Shown here: positions 38,088 to 50,050 of the stretch, one piece after another
Numbering within the stretch: position 1 is the stretch's first letter
Layout: every line of letters begins with the position of its first letter
Source of the DNA: Augochlora pura
Lineage: Eukaryota > Arthropoda > Insecta > Hymenoptera > Halictidae
Direction of reading: 5' to 3'
DNA length: 64,000 nucleotides
NCBI RefSeq assembly: GCF_028453695.1
Contig: NC_135773.1
Location: forward strand, 10,602,001-10,666,000
Notes under the pieces: model-generated
What the model saw: the letters and a program-made list of their open reading frames with translations, nothing else
Databases searched by the model: none
What the model was told of the DNA's origin: nothing
Translations under genes and position numbers: made by a program

Positions 38088-38171
38088 GCTTCGCTCCTCG
38101 CTCGGCTCCGCTCCTCGCTCTGCTCCGCTCCTCGCTATACTCCGCTCCTCGCTCGGCTCCGCTTCGCTCCG
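38088..38171 (+). repeat. 17-bp GC-rich minisatellite
   Basis: Four full units of GCTCCGCTCCTCGCTCG with single-base variants at 38088, 38105, 38122 and 38139, and a shortened fifth at 38156. Seventeen is not a multiple of three, so each unit shifts frame; the Ser-Glu-Glu-Arg pattern on the minus strand is an artefact. Confidence 0.95.
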
Positions 38172-38959
38172 TTTCAGGGTTGATCCTCGCACCGTGTCAC
38201 CGCCCCGAGGAAATCGTTTCGAAAACGCGCACGTTCCCCGCGGCGAATGGATCTCATCCGACGACCGATTGCGCGGATAAAACGCTGGTCGTATCGAGGT
38301 ATCCTCTCTCGTCTTCGCGTCAACGCGAGCGGAGATCGAGACGAGCTCGCGCGAACGATCGTAAAAGGTCTTAGGGGATCGAGGCGGTGCCGGCTGCTCC
38401 TGGCACCGCCACTCCGGAATACGTATCGCAGCCACCGGTCAAAAATCTTGATTCATAGCTCGCCGCTGCCGATGGCGGGATTTATGACCCTCTTTCCCGC
38501 TCTAAGTTATGCCCCCGTGCTTTCGCCGCGCGGACACAGGGATCGCAGGATCGCGTGGTCGCGACGCCTGGCGCATGCCGGAACCGGCCTGACCTCTCGG
38601 CGATGAATCTTTGACAGCGAGGGACGTACACTTTGCCACGGAGTTTTATTTTATTAGAGAAAAAGTCAAAAGTGTACGGCGCTCTGATCCGCAGGCGCCT
38701 TCTTCGTACGGTGTCCGATCGGGTTTACTGGCTTTTGAAAAATCACGTTTTCACCAACCGTGTCAGTCGGTGATTTTCCTTGGAACTTTTCAGGATTCTA
38801 CGACGACAGGGGTAAAATGAATCTTTTTTTTTCGAGTCGATGGAAATGTTAACCATTCGGGGCTATCGTTTCTATTTTTATTCCTGGACTTAATTGTCAG
38901 TAAAATCGAATCACTACTGTACTCAAGTGAGCGATGGACATGTTTTATTGTACTGTTTG
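38172..38959. other. GC-rich stretch, no gene
   Basis: CpG-rich to 38800. The plus frame at 38247-38606 has no domain. The AT-rich change at 38820 leads into the miniature element. Confidence 0.5.
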
Positions 38960-39192
38960 TTAACCCCTTGCCGTATCTTTTTATTCATAGTTACAACGAT
39001 TAGAAGTTTTTCGAGTATAATAATTTCTAAAAATAAAAAAGACAATTTATATTTATCGTGTATCTGTATTTACTTAAACGTTTAAATACTGATGACAAGA
39101 AATCAGATTTTTACTTAGACTAAAACGGGTGGCATATTATTTACACTCTACAGGTTCTTTCTACGAATCTTCAATCTATGGCGAGGGGTTAA
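38960..39192. mobile_element. TTAA-flanked miniature inverted-repeat element (copy E)
   Basis: 233 bases bounded by TTAACCCCTTGCCGTAT on the left and GGCGAGGGGTTAA on the right. A TTAA target with ends beginning CCC is the hallmark of piggyBac-type elements (established). The interior shares a block of about 40 bases, GTTACAACGATTAGAAG onward, with the right half of the element at 57264-57520 read on the opposite strand. No coding capacity. Confidence 0.75.
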
Positions 39193-40077
39193 ACGGTGCT
39201 TACTTGCCTTTCTTTCGCAAAATTTACGCAAATGATGAACAAGAAGTAGATATTTATTTAACCACTTAGCTGTGTCAATTTATTTTAAAAATTAATTTTG
39301 TTATACGATTTATTGATCACAATTGCTGTAGTTTTGTCGACAGTTGTTCTAGAATTATCTCAAAGTGTGCGAAATTTATGAATATGTTGTTTAAGCTAGA
39401 TCGTAGGAGAAATATTATTCTTATAAGATATAAAATTGCTATTTCCTTGTGACGTGTATACTCGTTGTACGCAGCTAACAGTTTAAGAATACAACCACCA
39501 AATAGTCATAATTACTGGTTTCTGATTTCTTCTATTACAGTTATTATATTATATTAAAATTGTGATAATTTTGCCGTGAGAAATTGTTATATACGCTTCT
39601 CTAGTCAAGTATTTATTATAATAACAGTTGCATGAGGCTTAAATAAATCTACTCTTATCATTATAATAAAATAATGTATATTATTCACGCTAAGGGTTGG
39701 TAGTTCCAGTATTAACCTTCCGAATGTGGATCATTATGCAAAATAAAAATTGCACGCACTAATTGCAAGATACAGAGGCTACGTAGACATTTATTTCATT
39801 TTTTTAATTATTATAACGAGTTGAAAATAATGCAACAGTATTTTCAAATTCTATAAAAATTTTTACGATTTCGTATTTAACCAAACCATGCTTGTCGTGA
39901 ATCCGTAAAATTCGTAGCCTACTCTAATTACACTTTCTCTATAGTAACATCACTCAATTTCTATCGTCATCTTCGAAGAAAGCCACGAAAAATCGTAGTT
40001 TCCATTTCCATAAGTCTCGCGATTGGGATGACAGTTTTCTAATTATTACAAAATTCAGTTTACGATTTAAACAGAAT
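39193..40077. other. AT-rich stretch
   Basis: No frame above about 60 codons and no repeat structure is noted, apart from a weak TTAACC/GGTT pair near 39690-39720. Nothing further is seen. Confidence 0.55.
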
Positions 40078-40228
40078 AGGATTTGCAAATGGATGAATTT
40101 GACGTGCAAAAGGGTGAATTCGATTTGCCCAGGGGTGAATCCGTTTCACAAAAGTGTGAATATCATTTCTAAAAGGGTGAATTTAATTTGCAGAAAGAAG
40201 GATTGAACTTCATTTGCACAAAATCCAA
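40078..40228 (+). repeat. 20-bp degenerate minisatellite
   Basis: About seven diverged units of the form GGGTGAATTCGATTTGCAAAA with a period of 20-21 bases. Divergence between units suggests an old array. Confidence 0.85.
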
Positions 40229-41020
40229 CGCCATTGTCGCATAAAGAGGGTGTACACGATCCGCGAAAGAACGAATTCAGACTGAAAATCCTAACCCGAG
40301 ATTGTCTCGCGGCCGAACAGCGAGGAAGTTTCGCGTATCTGGAGGAAAGGATTCGCTGGGAATGGCTCCGAATCGAATGTTGCGAGCATTACGATGGTAT
40401 CGGTCGCCGCTGCTATATTTTCGGTCGTTGATCTGCCCGTGGAGGATTCCCGATAGCATTTCCACGGCACGGATCCATCGTTATTCCGGCGTAGCCACGC
40501 AATCGCTGGCCGATTTTTCGAGCGTCGTCGTGTCCGGCAACGCCGGCCAGCCCGATTTTCCGAGGTGCTCGTACGCGAGTTATCTCGCGGCAGGAACGCG
40601 CGGAATTTCCCTCTGGCCGTGGTTCCGTACGTGCTCGTTTCCAGCCGTCTAGGACGAGGCGAGGAGCGCGGCCGCGCGCGGGTGGAATAAGAGGACGGGA
40701 CGGGACGGGGGGGATGGAGGGGACGGTCCGCCGGTAGATTTTTGCCGGGCGGTCGGTCTATCGGTCCCCGGGAAAATTCCAATTTATACCGCGGCGCAAT
40801 AATTAGCCGGCGGAAAACTGGCGGCGGCGGCGGAGCTTTTTGCCCGACCCTCTATCGCGATCGTGCGAATCGTCGAGTATAAAACGATCGTTATTGGCCA
40901 TTATTATCGCGCCCGCGTTTAATATAGACCAGCCGGCTGAGCTGACACCGCCGCCGGCCAGGATAAGCCAATATACGAGCAGGCTTACGGTTAATCCCAC
41001 GATTTTTAAATTATCCTCAC
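40229..41020. other. GC-rich island
   Basis: CpG-rich with a GGGAC run at 40692-40728. The minus frame of 163 codons at 40291-40782 is Arg/Ser/Pro-rich and has no domain. No gene is called apart from the possible exon that ends at 41021. Confidence 0.5.
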
Positions 41021-41348
41021 GAAATTGCGTCCCCGTAGGATAGAAGGATGGAACTTCTGAAACTGGTAGATAGGACCGGCCGTGAGCGCTTAGTCTTGCC
41101 AAGTCCTGCTTGGTCGGGATCACGTTTGATCCTTCCGGGTATACCGGTCCCTTGAACACGGTGTCGCTGTTGCTTCCCGGCACGCGTCCTACGCGGAGAC
41201 AACGAATTTCCAGCCGCACACCGTTTCTCTTCTTCATGTTCCCGTTTCCTACCTTGCAGACCGTCCACTTTCCTCCGGCTCCACCTACCCAATCTCCAGT
41301 CCACGCCGGAGAGAACTTGCACCGTAGATTTCGGAAGAAGCTATCGGT
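41021..41348 (-). CDS. Possible coding exon of unknown gene (tentative)
   Basis: On the minus strand a frame is open from 41348, just after a TGA, to a GTGAGG donor-like site at 41020-41015. The peptide has a Cys/Trp/Gly-rich first third (for example CKFSPAWTGDWVGG, then KWTVCKVGNGNMKK), a Pro/Ser/Tyr-rich second part and many RNY codons. That is unlike the Arg/Ser strings of neighbouring chance frames. There is no ATG before residue about 38 (ATG at 41237), so it would be an internal exon or start there. An acceptor is not clear: GATAG at 41345-41341 is possible, and a 64-bp intron from GTAGGA to GCGTAG within it would keep a different upstream frame. The frame also continues past the donor into a hydrophobic segment ending at 40803. 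No family is recognised; chance remains quite possible. Confidence 0.2.
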
Positions 41349-41403
41349 TCATTATCTCCGTATTAACGCAGTGCCGAGCATCGCAGAGCGTGTCATCTAA
41401 CAT

Positions 41404-41585
41404 TTAACCCTTTGAACTCGAAGGCCGAATCAACGCAAAACTTAAAATAGCTTTTCTGAGCCACGGTATAAGTAACTATGCTTTCATTTCTTTAAATATA
41501 AAATTGATTAATAAAATTATTTTGAAACGTGATATAATAATTTTTAATGCCTCCTTGCGGTCGTTGTTTGAGTAAAAAGAGTTAA
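41404..41585. mobile_element. TTAA-flanked miniature element (copy F)
   Basis: 182 bases. Left end TTAACCCTTTGAACTCGAAG, right end read inward TTAACTCTTTTTACTCAAA, so the terminal repeats are imperfect. The left end is identical over 20 bases to the right end of the element ending at 23789. Piggybac-like by target and ends. Confidence 0.6.
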
Positions 41586-43726
41586 TACGTCGAATGCCGA
41601 ATGCCTACCACATTTCTCAAGAGTTATTTCTCAAGTAAAATTTTGACAAATGTGTAAATTAACATTCAGTTAATTCCAATACATTACAGTTCATATGAAT
41701 ATATAAATTTGGTCAAGGAACTTACTTAAAATGTTTGTATTGTTTTAAATTTAAGTAATCCTTTGGAGTATATGTCTCTAAAAATAATTGGCGATAATCA
41801 TGAACAAACGTCCAAAAATGCATAATAACACAACTAGGATTATTCTACATTGCTAGTCTAGATTAAATAGATTTCGATTTTTGTAAGTTTTGAATTGTTA
41901 TTAAACAATCAAATACATATGAAGCAATCAAATACCTGTTTAATCGAGACAAAATGATGAAAGCGGCAGGAGAATAAGACCGGTAAAGATTAAACAATGG
42001 ACTGAACGAAGGCCAGCGAATTTATAGAAAGCATAAATCGCGAAGCAAATAACCAGGAAACAAGTAAAGAGTCACCAATAAAACGATCACACGGTGCTGC
42101 ATCTGCATTGGAAATGATAACAAATGACAACAGATGTCACACGCGCACCAGATATATCTGTGCAGCCCGCACAGCGAATATAAATATTACACGTGCAAAC
42201 TGCAATAAATGAGTCCATATGTTTTCCATTCTATTATTCCGCAATATTTAGACAGCGCTATCTATTACAGCCATTTGTCACAACTTTGTAGCATTGTGCG
42301 TATAATAAATCCGTAGGATGGTTTAGACTTAACAAATAGCGTTAGTATTTATTGCAGTAATTTTTCTTCCTACCTTTCCTAGTCTTGTAGATCGTTTAGA
42401 GTACGCAAATACAAAGTTCAACCAAGAATGTGTTGAAATGTGCAACATTTAGTTGTTATTTTAACAAGAGATTCATTAAAAGAGATAAGAAAAATATCTC
42501 GGTAGAAGAATAGCAACGTCGTTCTCCACCACACAGCTTGCTCCCGATGTACCTTTACTATTTTTCAACGTTATTATAATCGGGTCTAGTTTTTACGCGA
42601 GGAAAAACGTTCGTTAATTTAAATAAACCGACGCGCCCGGTTAATGTTCGCGTCGGCTTGTCGAGTAAGGTCCGTGTCGCTGGACGCAAGGATCTGCCTC
42701 GGGTTAGTGAATGAGTCTGATTTGCCTAAATAATGCTTTTATTGAGAAAATGAGAGAAAGAAAGCACGCGAAATGCTGACTTCTCAGCGAAATACGAGTC
42801 ATCCGCGGGAGAACGGTGTTTACAAATTTACGGCAAGGTCGGTACTTCGATACGGCGCGGTGTTTGCGCGATACGTCGCAGTTATGCTTGCGGGGCGTAC
42901 AATGTTTACACTGAAATGACGGCGAACGGATGCCGTGCGTGCAGAGCACGTTTCTCCGCGTCTGGAAGCAACAACACTACTTTAAAGAACGAAGATGGTA
43001 GCCTGATAACCTGGCTTTCTGATGACGCGACGCGACAACTGAGGCTTGCCTACACGGAGTCGATGTTCGTTAGACAAACGATCGACTCAGCATAGGCCAC
43101 CAATAATCTACCCGATCCTTCGCGATGGCTCGGAAGGGCGCCCGTCGTTTACGAATCGAGGGAAGGCGTTATCCGGTCGTGTTTTCCGCGCACCACTGAA
43201 TGAAGCAAGTTTCCTCCCGGGGTGCGCCCACAGGATTGCACTTGATACACCAGCGATCTATGCTCGTGAGAAAGTCAAAACGGCTTCAGCTAGTTCGGGC
43301 ACCTATTCGGCGCCGCCCCGAGCCAGTTCAGTTAGACCTTCCCAAGAACAGCTGTCCGCTTCTATTGAGCGTCTGCCTCTCGAATGGTTCGATTAATTAA
43401 TGAAATGACACCTACGTGGTCGCGAGAATTCTTCGATGATCAACGCGCGTCCTGTGCCGTGACGCGGTTTTACGTTCACGACTCCCCGGTTTTGAGGCGC
43501 TTGCAGCTAAGAAACGGACAGGTCGGTTTGCCTTGTCTCGTCTGGTCGGTTTGACCCGCTAATTACGTTTCTCGCACGGCTGTATATCTCTCGACTTGAT
43601 TTCTATCGCTTCCAAACTCAAAGTGCCGAAATCTGTTCTCGCATCGACCTTCTTCGATCGCAATCGGGTGGGGATCGATGCGCACGCATCTTCGGCGCTG
43701 GAGAAGGGAGATCACGCGTTGTCCGC
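41586..43726. other. AT-rich then GC-rich DNA, no gene
   Basis: AT-rich to about 42480 with no protein-like frame, then CpG-rich. The minus frame at 42704-42949 has several Cys/His residues, but their spacing fits no zinc-finger class I know. Confidence 0.5.
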
Positions 43727-43757
<31 letters not shown>

Positions 43758-43763
43758 ACACAC
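43727..43763 (+). repeat. (CA)n microsatellite
   Basis: About 18 CA units with a single TA interruption. The only long CA array in the window; all other long dinucleotide arrays are CT/GA or CG. Confidence 0.95.
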
Positions 43764-45423
43764 AGTCCTCGTCGGCGTTCCGCTCGCCTGGAGACAATAT
43801 GTTCGGTTACACTATGTAAGATGTTTAAGAAAACGTAATAAATAAAATAAATGTTGCTAATGCTCATTTCATCGCGAATAAAACGACGAAAGAAGGATCC
43901 CCGAGGCGGAACACATTCGGCGAACAGATCAACGCGATTATGGTAAGCAGATCACAGTACGATCGACGCGTTAAACTATATCACCCTATACAAATGCAAA
44001 TAAGGCGTGCACGGTGACCATTAAAACGCGACTCGAGCCTACGCCGAGCATCCTCGTCAACGCGTTTAACGCCGAATCCGAAGGGACGCGTGTCTGGCGC
44101 CTCCGATGAATCACGATCGTAAAGGTCCCGGAATTCGCGGCATCCGATTAAAAGGCGATCGTTTCGCATCCCCGCGTTTCCGCGAAATTGAAGTTCCTCC
44201 CTCGCGGCGGCCGATATAGCCAGAAACCAGTCTCACACTCACGCGCGTGTCGACGTAGTCCCTATCGAACACGATGTTTCGCGCGTCGAGACATGTTCGA
44301 CTGATCGATCGTTTCGCACCGGGGAACATCGTCTCGAAAAGTGGTCAGAAGTCGATTTAAAGTCTTGCGTAAAGTGATTGGTGTCTAAGATCGTTGAATG
44401 CACAGAGAACCGTATTTTAATACCTTTATTTTATTTTCCTTTAAACGGTTGCAAAATTACTGTTCAGTCATTAATTATTTTTCTACATCGTTAGGATACG
44501 ATGGCAATATTTTCCTGTACAGAGGTTGTTACTGTAATCCTGCACTTAATTTCCATGAAATATTGTTCTACTTTACCTGTGCACTTGCGAGTGATGTCAA
44601 AAAGTTACAGGGAAGTAGATTACACTTTAAACTATTTATATAACATTTTATTATACACTTCTAAGTGGGATTCGAAGCTTGTATCGACGTCGATCAAATC
44701 AATGCAATTTTCTTCTTGTTAAAGGTGTTTAATTAGATGAAAATTAGAGAAGCATAAAATGAATAAAAACATAGTAGACGACTCCGAAATAGATGAGTTC
44801 GATGAAGTACGAGACCAAGATATTTAAACACAGAATTGCAGAAGATAATATGTATCTTAATGAAATAATACGATGCAACAAACATTCGTATATGCAAATT
44901 TTGTATCTCGTGTATTTTTTTGTATTAAATATTTGCCCCTACAATTAAGATAATTTCGCCCAGCGTTCGAGACCAGGAAGACCACTGTGCGCCGATAAAA
45001 GTGTAGGTCCGTGAATCGAGGCCTCGATCCCGATCGAACGAGCTTTTAATACGCGGTAATTGGAAAAGTTTCTGGCTCTGTGATCCCGTTTTCTGACGCG
45101 TTGATCCCGTCGGAAAAAAAGGAGCGCCGGCTTACGGGACTAAGACCTCGGAATGCGTGTCTGATCCGAGCGACTTCTCGGGTTGATTTTTCCTCGCCTA
45201 ACCCCTCCGGCTGGGCTGCTCTCCGCGTCTACGTTCCCGTGCATCCCCGTCGACCGCGAACTCCCAAGATTTCCCGTGTGTTTTCGCCGCACTCGCTGCC
45301 GCACGCACTTCCACACAACCTTGACGCCGCGCCGGCCGGGACACAAGCTTTAATCTACGCGATGCTACGTGAGGTGTTTGCGGTCGAGCCCGGACCCTCC
45401 CGCGTTGCGTCTACGACCGCGTG
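43764..45423. other. Mosaic stretch, no recognised gene
   Basis: GC-rich to 44380, AT-rich to 44950, GC-rich after. The 285-codon plus frame starting at 45080 runs through the poly-C tract and is Arg/Pro/Ser-rich without domains; I treat it as chance. Confidence 0.5.
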
Positions 45424-45443
45424 CCCCCCCCCCCCCCCCCCCC
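45424..45443 (+). repeat. C20 homopolymer
   Basis: Twenty consecutive C. The minus strand is a G20 run able to form quadruplex structures. Its length is likely unreliable in any assembly, and the poly-Pro segment it gives in three frames is not evidence of coding. Confidence 0.85.
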
Positions 45444-48400
45444 GGTTCTCTCCGCTTCTTTCCTCGGCAAAGGAGGATTCACCCTACCGCGCCCCCAGAC
45501 CCGTCCGTTCCTTCCTTCCTCCATCTTCGTGCGGTCTTCGGTGCCGCGGGAAGCTGTTCCAACCCGCGCGCCACGGACAGCGATGCTTCGCTTCTCCTCG
45601 CCCTCTCGCACGTCCTTCACTCGCTTCACTCTCTGCTCTTCAAAGATCCTCCGTGTTCGAAGGTCCGCGACGACGGATTTCCCACGGGCGCAAAGAAAAT
45701 TGGCCGCGGCTTTTGAGGCGGACCCCCCGGCTTCCGTTTTCGGGTCGCCGACTTTTTAATTTACGGCACGCGTGTGCTGGCCTAACGAGCTTGATCCGAA
45801 TTTATTACTGCCCGGCGCGACGGAAGTCTGCTTTTACGATTTCTATGAGGTATCGCTTGCCGGACTCGGATCGGGGAACACGCGCGTGCAGAATTGTGCA
45901 AGGAATTATTGGGAATAGTTTTATGAGCGAGTTTTAGGAAAATCGCCGAGAATTACGCCGGGAGGAAAATTACAGGTGGAACCTTCTGTTGTAATTACTT
46001 TTATGGTCCACGATATATTTCTAGTTTTAATGACCACTTTTACCAAGGATGTGCGTTATTCATTGAAATATTACACATGTATATTTATGTGCATAATGCG
46101 CGCGTAAAACGTCTATTATTTTGTAAGTACCAAGCTGTTTTTTTTCTGTAAAGGAATCGTCTTTTAAATAGTTTTAGCTAGATACTTCAAAATTAAATTT
46201 TATATTATTGTATTTTAAATAATCTTGATCTTTAAAACAATCTCGATTCTTAATAGAATCTCGATTATTGGAACAATTTTAACCAAGCTACTTTTGGTCC
46301 TCGCTCGAGGTAATGTGTTCTATGTTTAAATTAAAATATGTAAAAGAAGAATTTGCAGTTTGTAAATGAAAGCTTAATTTCCGAATTATATTTGCTTTTA
46401 CATTAGTGTTGGAATTAAAAATTTTGGTATTAATAAATTAGTGTATCCTTAGAGTATTATGTTAATTGGAAGCATATCGACAAGATTCCCTGCTGCAAAG
46501 CGTTGTCCCTAAAGACTAATTTTTAATTAATTTAAATTCCTTCATTCTGTAAACAATGCAGATCCTTTATTATAGTGTAATAACATCAAATACACGAGTA
46601 CGAGTGTATAATAACAATGATAAGAACAGTAATTACAGTAAATAATAATAGCAATAAAACAAGAATTAAGAATGGCGACACACGATATAGATAGGCAAAA
46701 CGAATTATGCTTCCCGGGCATGAAGTATTTAATTCACGAAATAATCTTGATCCTTGGAGCAATCCGAACCCTCGAAACACCGTTTTGATTGGAAATCCGC
46801 GTGTCCGCTCGGCTTATCTCTCATCAAACGTCACTGTTATCTCTAGATCGAAGCGCGCGTCGCAATGAGCCACCGAATCGGAAGGAACAACGTGGCAGGG
46901 ACATGGAATTATACTTAGTAGATCGTTTCCTGCTATAAAAAAATGCCCGCTGAAAAACGTCCCGGAACGGCTTCGGGTTGACCGCGACGTGAAACGCGCG
47001 GCGGCCGGCGATGGCGCGACGTCGAGAGCCATAAACGCGGGAGGGTCGCACGGCAGTAATTTTCAGCCGTAAAAGAAAGCTATAGGCAGAGGGTGACTTA
47101 GGCCTGGCCCGCGTTACCCCGGTCGTTATTATTTTACTGGCTCTAAACGGCTGCCACCGTATACTTGAGGGCGCCGCGACGATCGAACGCTCGGATTGCA
47201 TGATCGCGAGTCGATTTACTTTCCAGGAAATGAGAAGGGACGTTCACGCGCGATGACGCGCTTTGGGACGACCGAGCGGAATGCCTGCTACTCGGCACGA
47301 TTTTCTGGGCTGCGTCGCGAAACGGATTTCTCTGGAATTACGTTACGATCAATGCGGACCGAAATGATTCGGAAATAATGCTTACTGCTGTATTCTAATA
47401 CAACGACTTCCCTCGTGTCTCTATTTATCGTCGAATTCAATACCGGGTGGATTTTTATACAAATTAACACCTTGGAGGTCAAAGAGTAATCCCCAAAATT
47501 CGCACAGCATTGTAGTTATTTAATTAACGAAAATGAAACTAGGAAATAAGAATTCTACTTTGTATTTTAAATAGCTTAGTAAAGCTCAGTTTGTTTGAAT
47601 ATGTCAGAACAAAAATTCAAGAAAGTAGTCAAAAATTGGTATCATCTATATTAACTGGCACGGTGGCCATAAGTTGCTGTCCTAAAATAAAAGTACTATT
47701 AATTCGGGCCAATATAACACGATAAATAAATAAATAAATGTCCCATTGTTGCTTTTGTAAATCAATATAAACCGACTGCTCCCAGCTCATCGTGAACTAG
47801 TATTAACTTGCCACAGTCGCGTAAAAGGTCTCAGTCTCCTAACGAAGCCGATAGAAAACAATAAGAGCAACTATAGGACCCGCGGGATCCAAATGAGTTC
47901 GACAGATTCATTGCCGTCGCTTTTCGAACTCGATATACCCGAAACGTGGTATCGAGCAACAAATCGCGTGCTCTCTGTCAGCCCGTGCACAGTATCGTGT
48001 GCGAAACGATTATAACGTAGGATGCTCGCCGTTTTAACCGCCGTTTCGTAAAATTCCGATAAAGAGCATCGGAACGCCGCGAGGTACGTCGGACTACCGT
48101 GTTCGCCGCGGATGCGGAACCGGAAACACGCGTACCCGGCTAAAAAGTCTAATAAGTTTAATCGCGCGGTCGCAAACGAGCAGTCTCGGTGAAGAAGCGC
48201 GATGCTATCGGCGCACGAAACGGGCGCCTCGGCGAAACTTCGGTGTGTCGCACGGAAGAAAAATTAATTCTCCGGCCGTGGAGCTTCCTATTATTTTCAC
48301 AGTATCCGCGGACGATAAAGCTGCGCCGGGCGGGGGGCGAGGGTGCGCGCAATTATATGGTGGTTACGTGTTCGAAAAAGGGAGCCGGGCGGACGAGCGA

Positions 48401-49079
48401 CAGATACGTCTGCTCGCTCGTAAACAGAATTTCCTGCCCGATAGAAACGTCCTAAAGAAAGGAAACGGCCGGCCGCTGCTCGAGGAAAACTGCCGGCGAA
48501 CGACGGAAACGACCCACCTTAATCCCCGTACGCACTTACGCAGGAACGTGGCGTGAAAACCAGCCCGGATGGCCCCGCCGAGGTTGGATCAGCCTCCTCC
48601 GGATATAATGGCCGTGGAATGGTCGCTTTAGTATGATTTACGTATCACTTACGCACGGCGATAATGAAAAGATCTATAGTCCCGAGAAATAACGCTCCTG
48701 GCTCGTAGTTGTACGCCGTTATAACGGGTGTCGCGCACTCGAGGTATGGACGGTGATTCTGCGCGAAGAACTGAACCAGAATATTGGCACAAAATATTAG
48801 CGCGGAAAATTTATATCGAGCATTTTACTTTTTATTTCGGATCTATTCTTTCATCTGAAACCAATTCTAATCATTCCGGTTAGCTGTCGTGTTTAATAAA
48901 ACATTATTTTTATATAATAATTTATATACGTAGCTTGGGACTAAAAATATTTCTGCGTTAAACATAAAAAGCAGAAGTTGGATAAAAAGGCATTGCTTCA
49001 CTCAACTATGTTAATATACCATAAATAACGTGAACGGTATGCTGAAATACTTTTGGAGTCTTTATAGTCTTGTATTTCA
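45444..49079. other. Mosaic stretch without recognised genes
   Basis: GC islands at 45444-45960, 46780-47460 and 47800-48780 with AT-rich DNA between. No signal sequence, domain or splice structure could be supported. Confidence 0.5.
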
Positions 49080-49140
49080 ACCAGTCATTTTTGCTATACA
49101 TCCATAAAACCTGTATTTAATAGTACGACACCTTGTATAT
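49080..49140 (-). mobile_element. Possible transposon end fragment
   Basis: ACGACACCTTGTATATA resembles the ACACCCTGTATA end of the elements at 8300-8530 and 33654-33865 (opposite strand sense). Only the end is visible, so it may be a stub or chance. Confidence 0.3.
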
Positions 49141-49500
49141 ACTTCTAACAGGATCGCACTCACCACCGAGGATTTTCCCGTGTAGTAGCAGCAGCGAGGC
49201 GATTTCAAGCGGAAACTTTAAATCACTATGAGAAAGACGTGTCTTCTTACCAGCCACCGTTACCACAGATTCATGGTGAAAAAATTGATTCATGGAATTC
49301 CACTAGAACAAATGAAAGAAAATTGTACAGAAACGATTCTATTAGGAAAGATCGAATAGAATGATTTATTTGAACAAGTATCGTAGTACATATTCTACTA
49401 TATCGTCTGAATGAATGCAGTAATATTGTTCTTACCGATTGAAGAATTCTTAATTGATTTTTCAATGACGTCAACCATCTGCAAGTTGCCTCGAGTAACG
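49141..49500. other. Short spacer
   Basis: A GC-rich patch to about 49280, then AT-rich up to the miniature element. Nothing is seen. Confidence 0.55.
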
Positions 49501-49746
49501 TTAACCCTTTGCACTCGAGTAATGACTCTGAGGCACCACTGAAATTGTTCTATCAGGTTTCAAAATAATGTTTATACTAATAAAGTTTATATGTAAAAAC
49601 TTGTTAAAAGTGAACCTGTTAGTACGTGTCACAAGAATTAATTTCATATCCATAAAAATGCACTTTGTCAGGTAAAATGAAAATACTAGAAGCCAAAAAG
49701 ATAATCTTAGATTTACAGTTAAATGGCTCCGAGTGCAAAGGGTCAA
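49501..49746. mobile_element. TTAA-flanked miniature inverted-repeat element (copy A)
   Basis: 246 bases. Left end TTAACCCTTTGCACTCGAG; right end read inward TTGACCCTTTGCACTCGGAG. Fourteen of the first sixteen bases after the target match perfectly. A GAGT-AATG-ACTC palindrome lies at 49517-49528. The frame that happens to span it on minus is not a gene; the element is too short to encode a transposase. Confidence 0.85.
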
Positions 49747-49798
49747 TATCTATTTCTTTCGACCTTCTTATGTCATCGGAATAAATGTGACGATAAAA

Positions 49799-50050
49799 TT
49801 AACCCCTTGCACTATAATAACGAGTCAGACTCGTGATAAAAGTTTCACGCAATATTCTACTAAATATGATTGTTATTAATTTCTTCTACATCGAAATAAA
49901 AATAAATTCTTCTGTTATCAAAGTTCAGAAACAAAAGTACATAAAGACGATAAAAGAAACGAAAATTGTCTGTCTCTATTGCGGAAGATATTAAGGCTAA
50001 ATAAATGCTAATCAACGCAGCGTGAAAAGGGTCATAGTACAAAGGGTTAA
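49799..50050. mobile_element. TTAA-flanked miniature inverted-repeat element (copy B)
   Basis: 252 bases. Left end TTAACCCCTTGCACTATAAT; right end read inward TTAACCCTTTGTACTATGAC. A perfect 15-bp palindrome, ACGAGTC A GACTCGT, lies 21 bases in from the left end (49820-49834). Read on plus it aligns over most of its length with the minus strand of the copy at 54928-55179. Confidence 0.9.

Noticed and set aside
180..44995. Shared GACCACTGTGCGCCG at about 180-195 and 44980-44995
   Set aside because: A 15-base exact match between two sites is expected about twice by chance in 64 kb, and the flanks do not match.
45080..45937. 285-codon plus frame, the longest in the window
   Set aside because: It crosses a C20 homopolymer, is Arg/Pro/Ser-rich throughout, has no domain or signal sequence, and overlaps other open frames on both strands in GC-rich DNA where stops are scarce.
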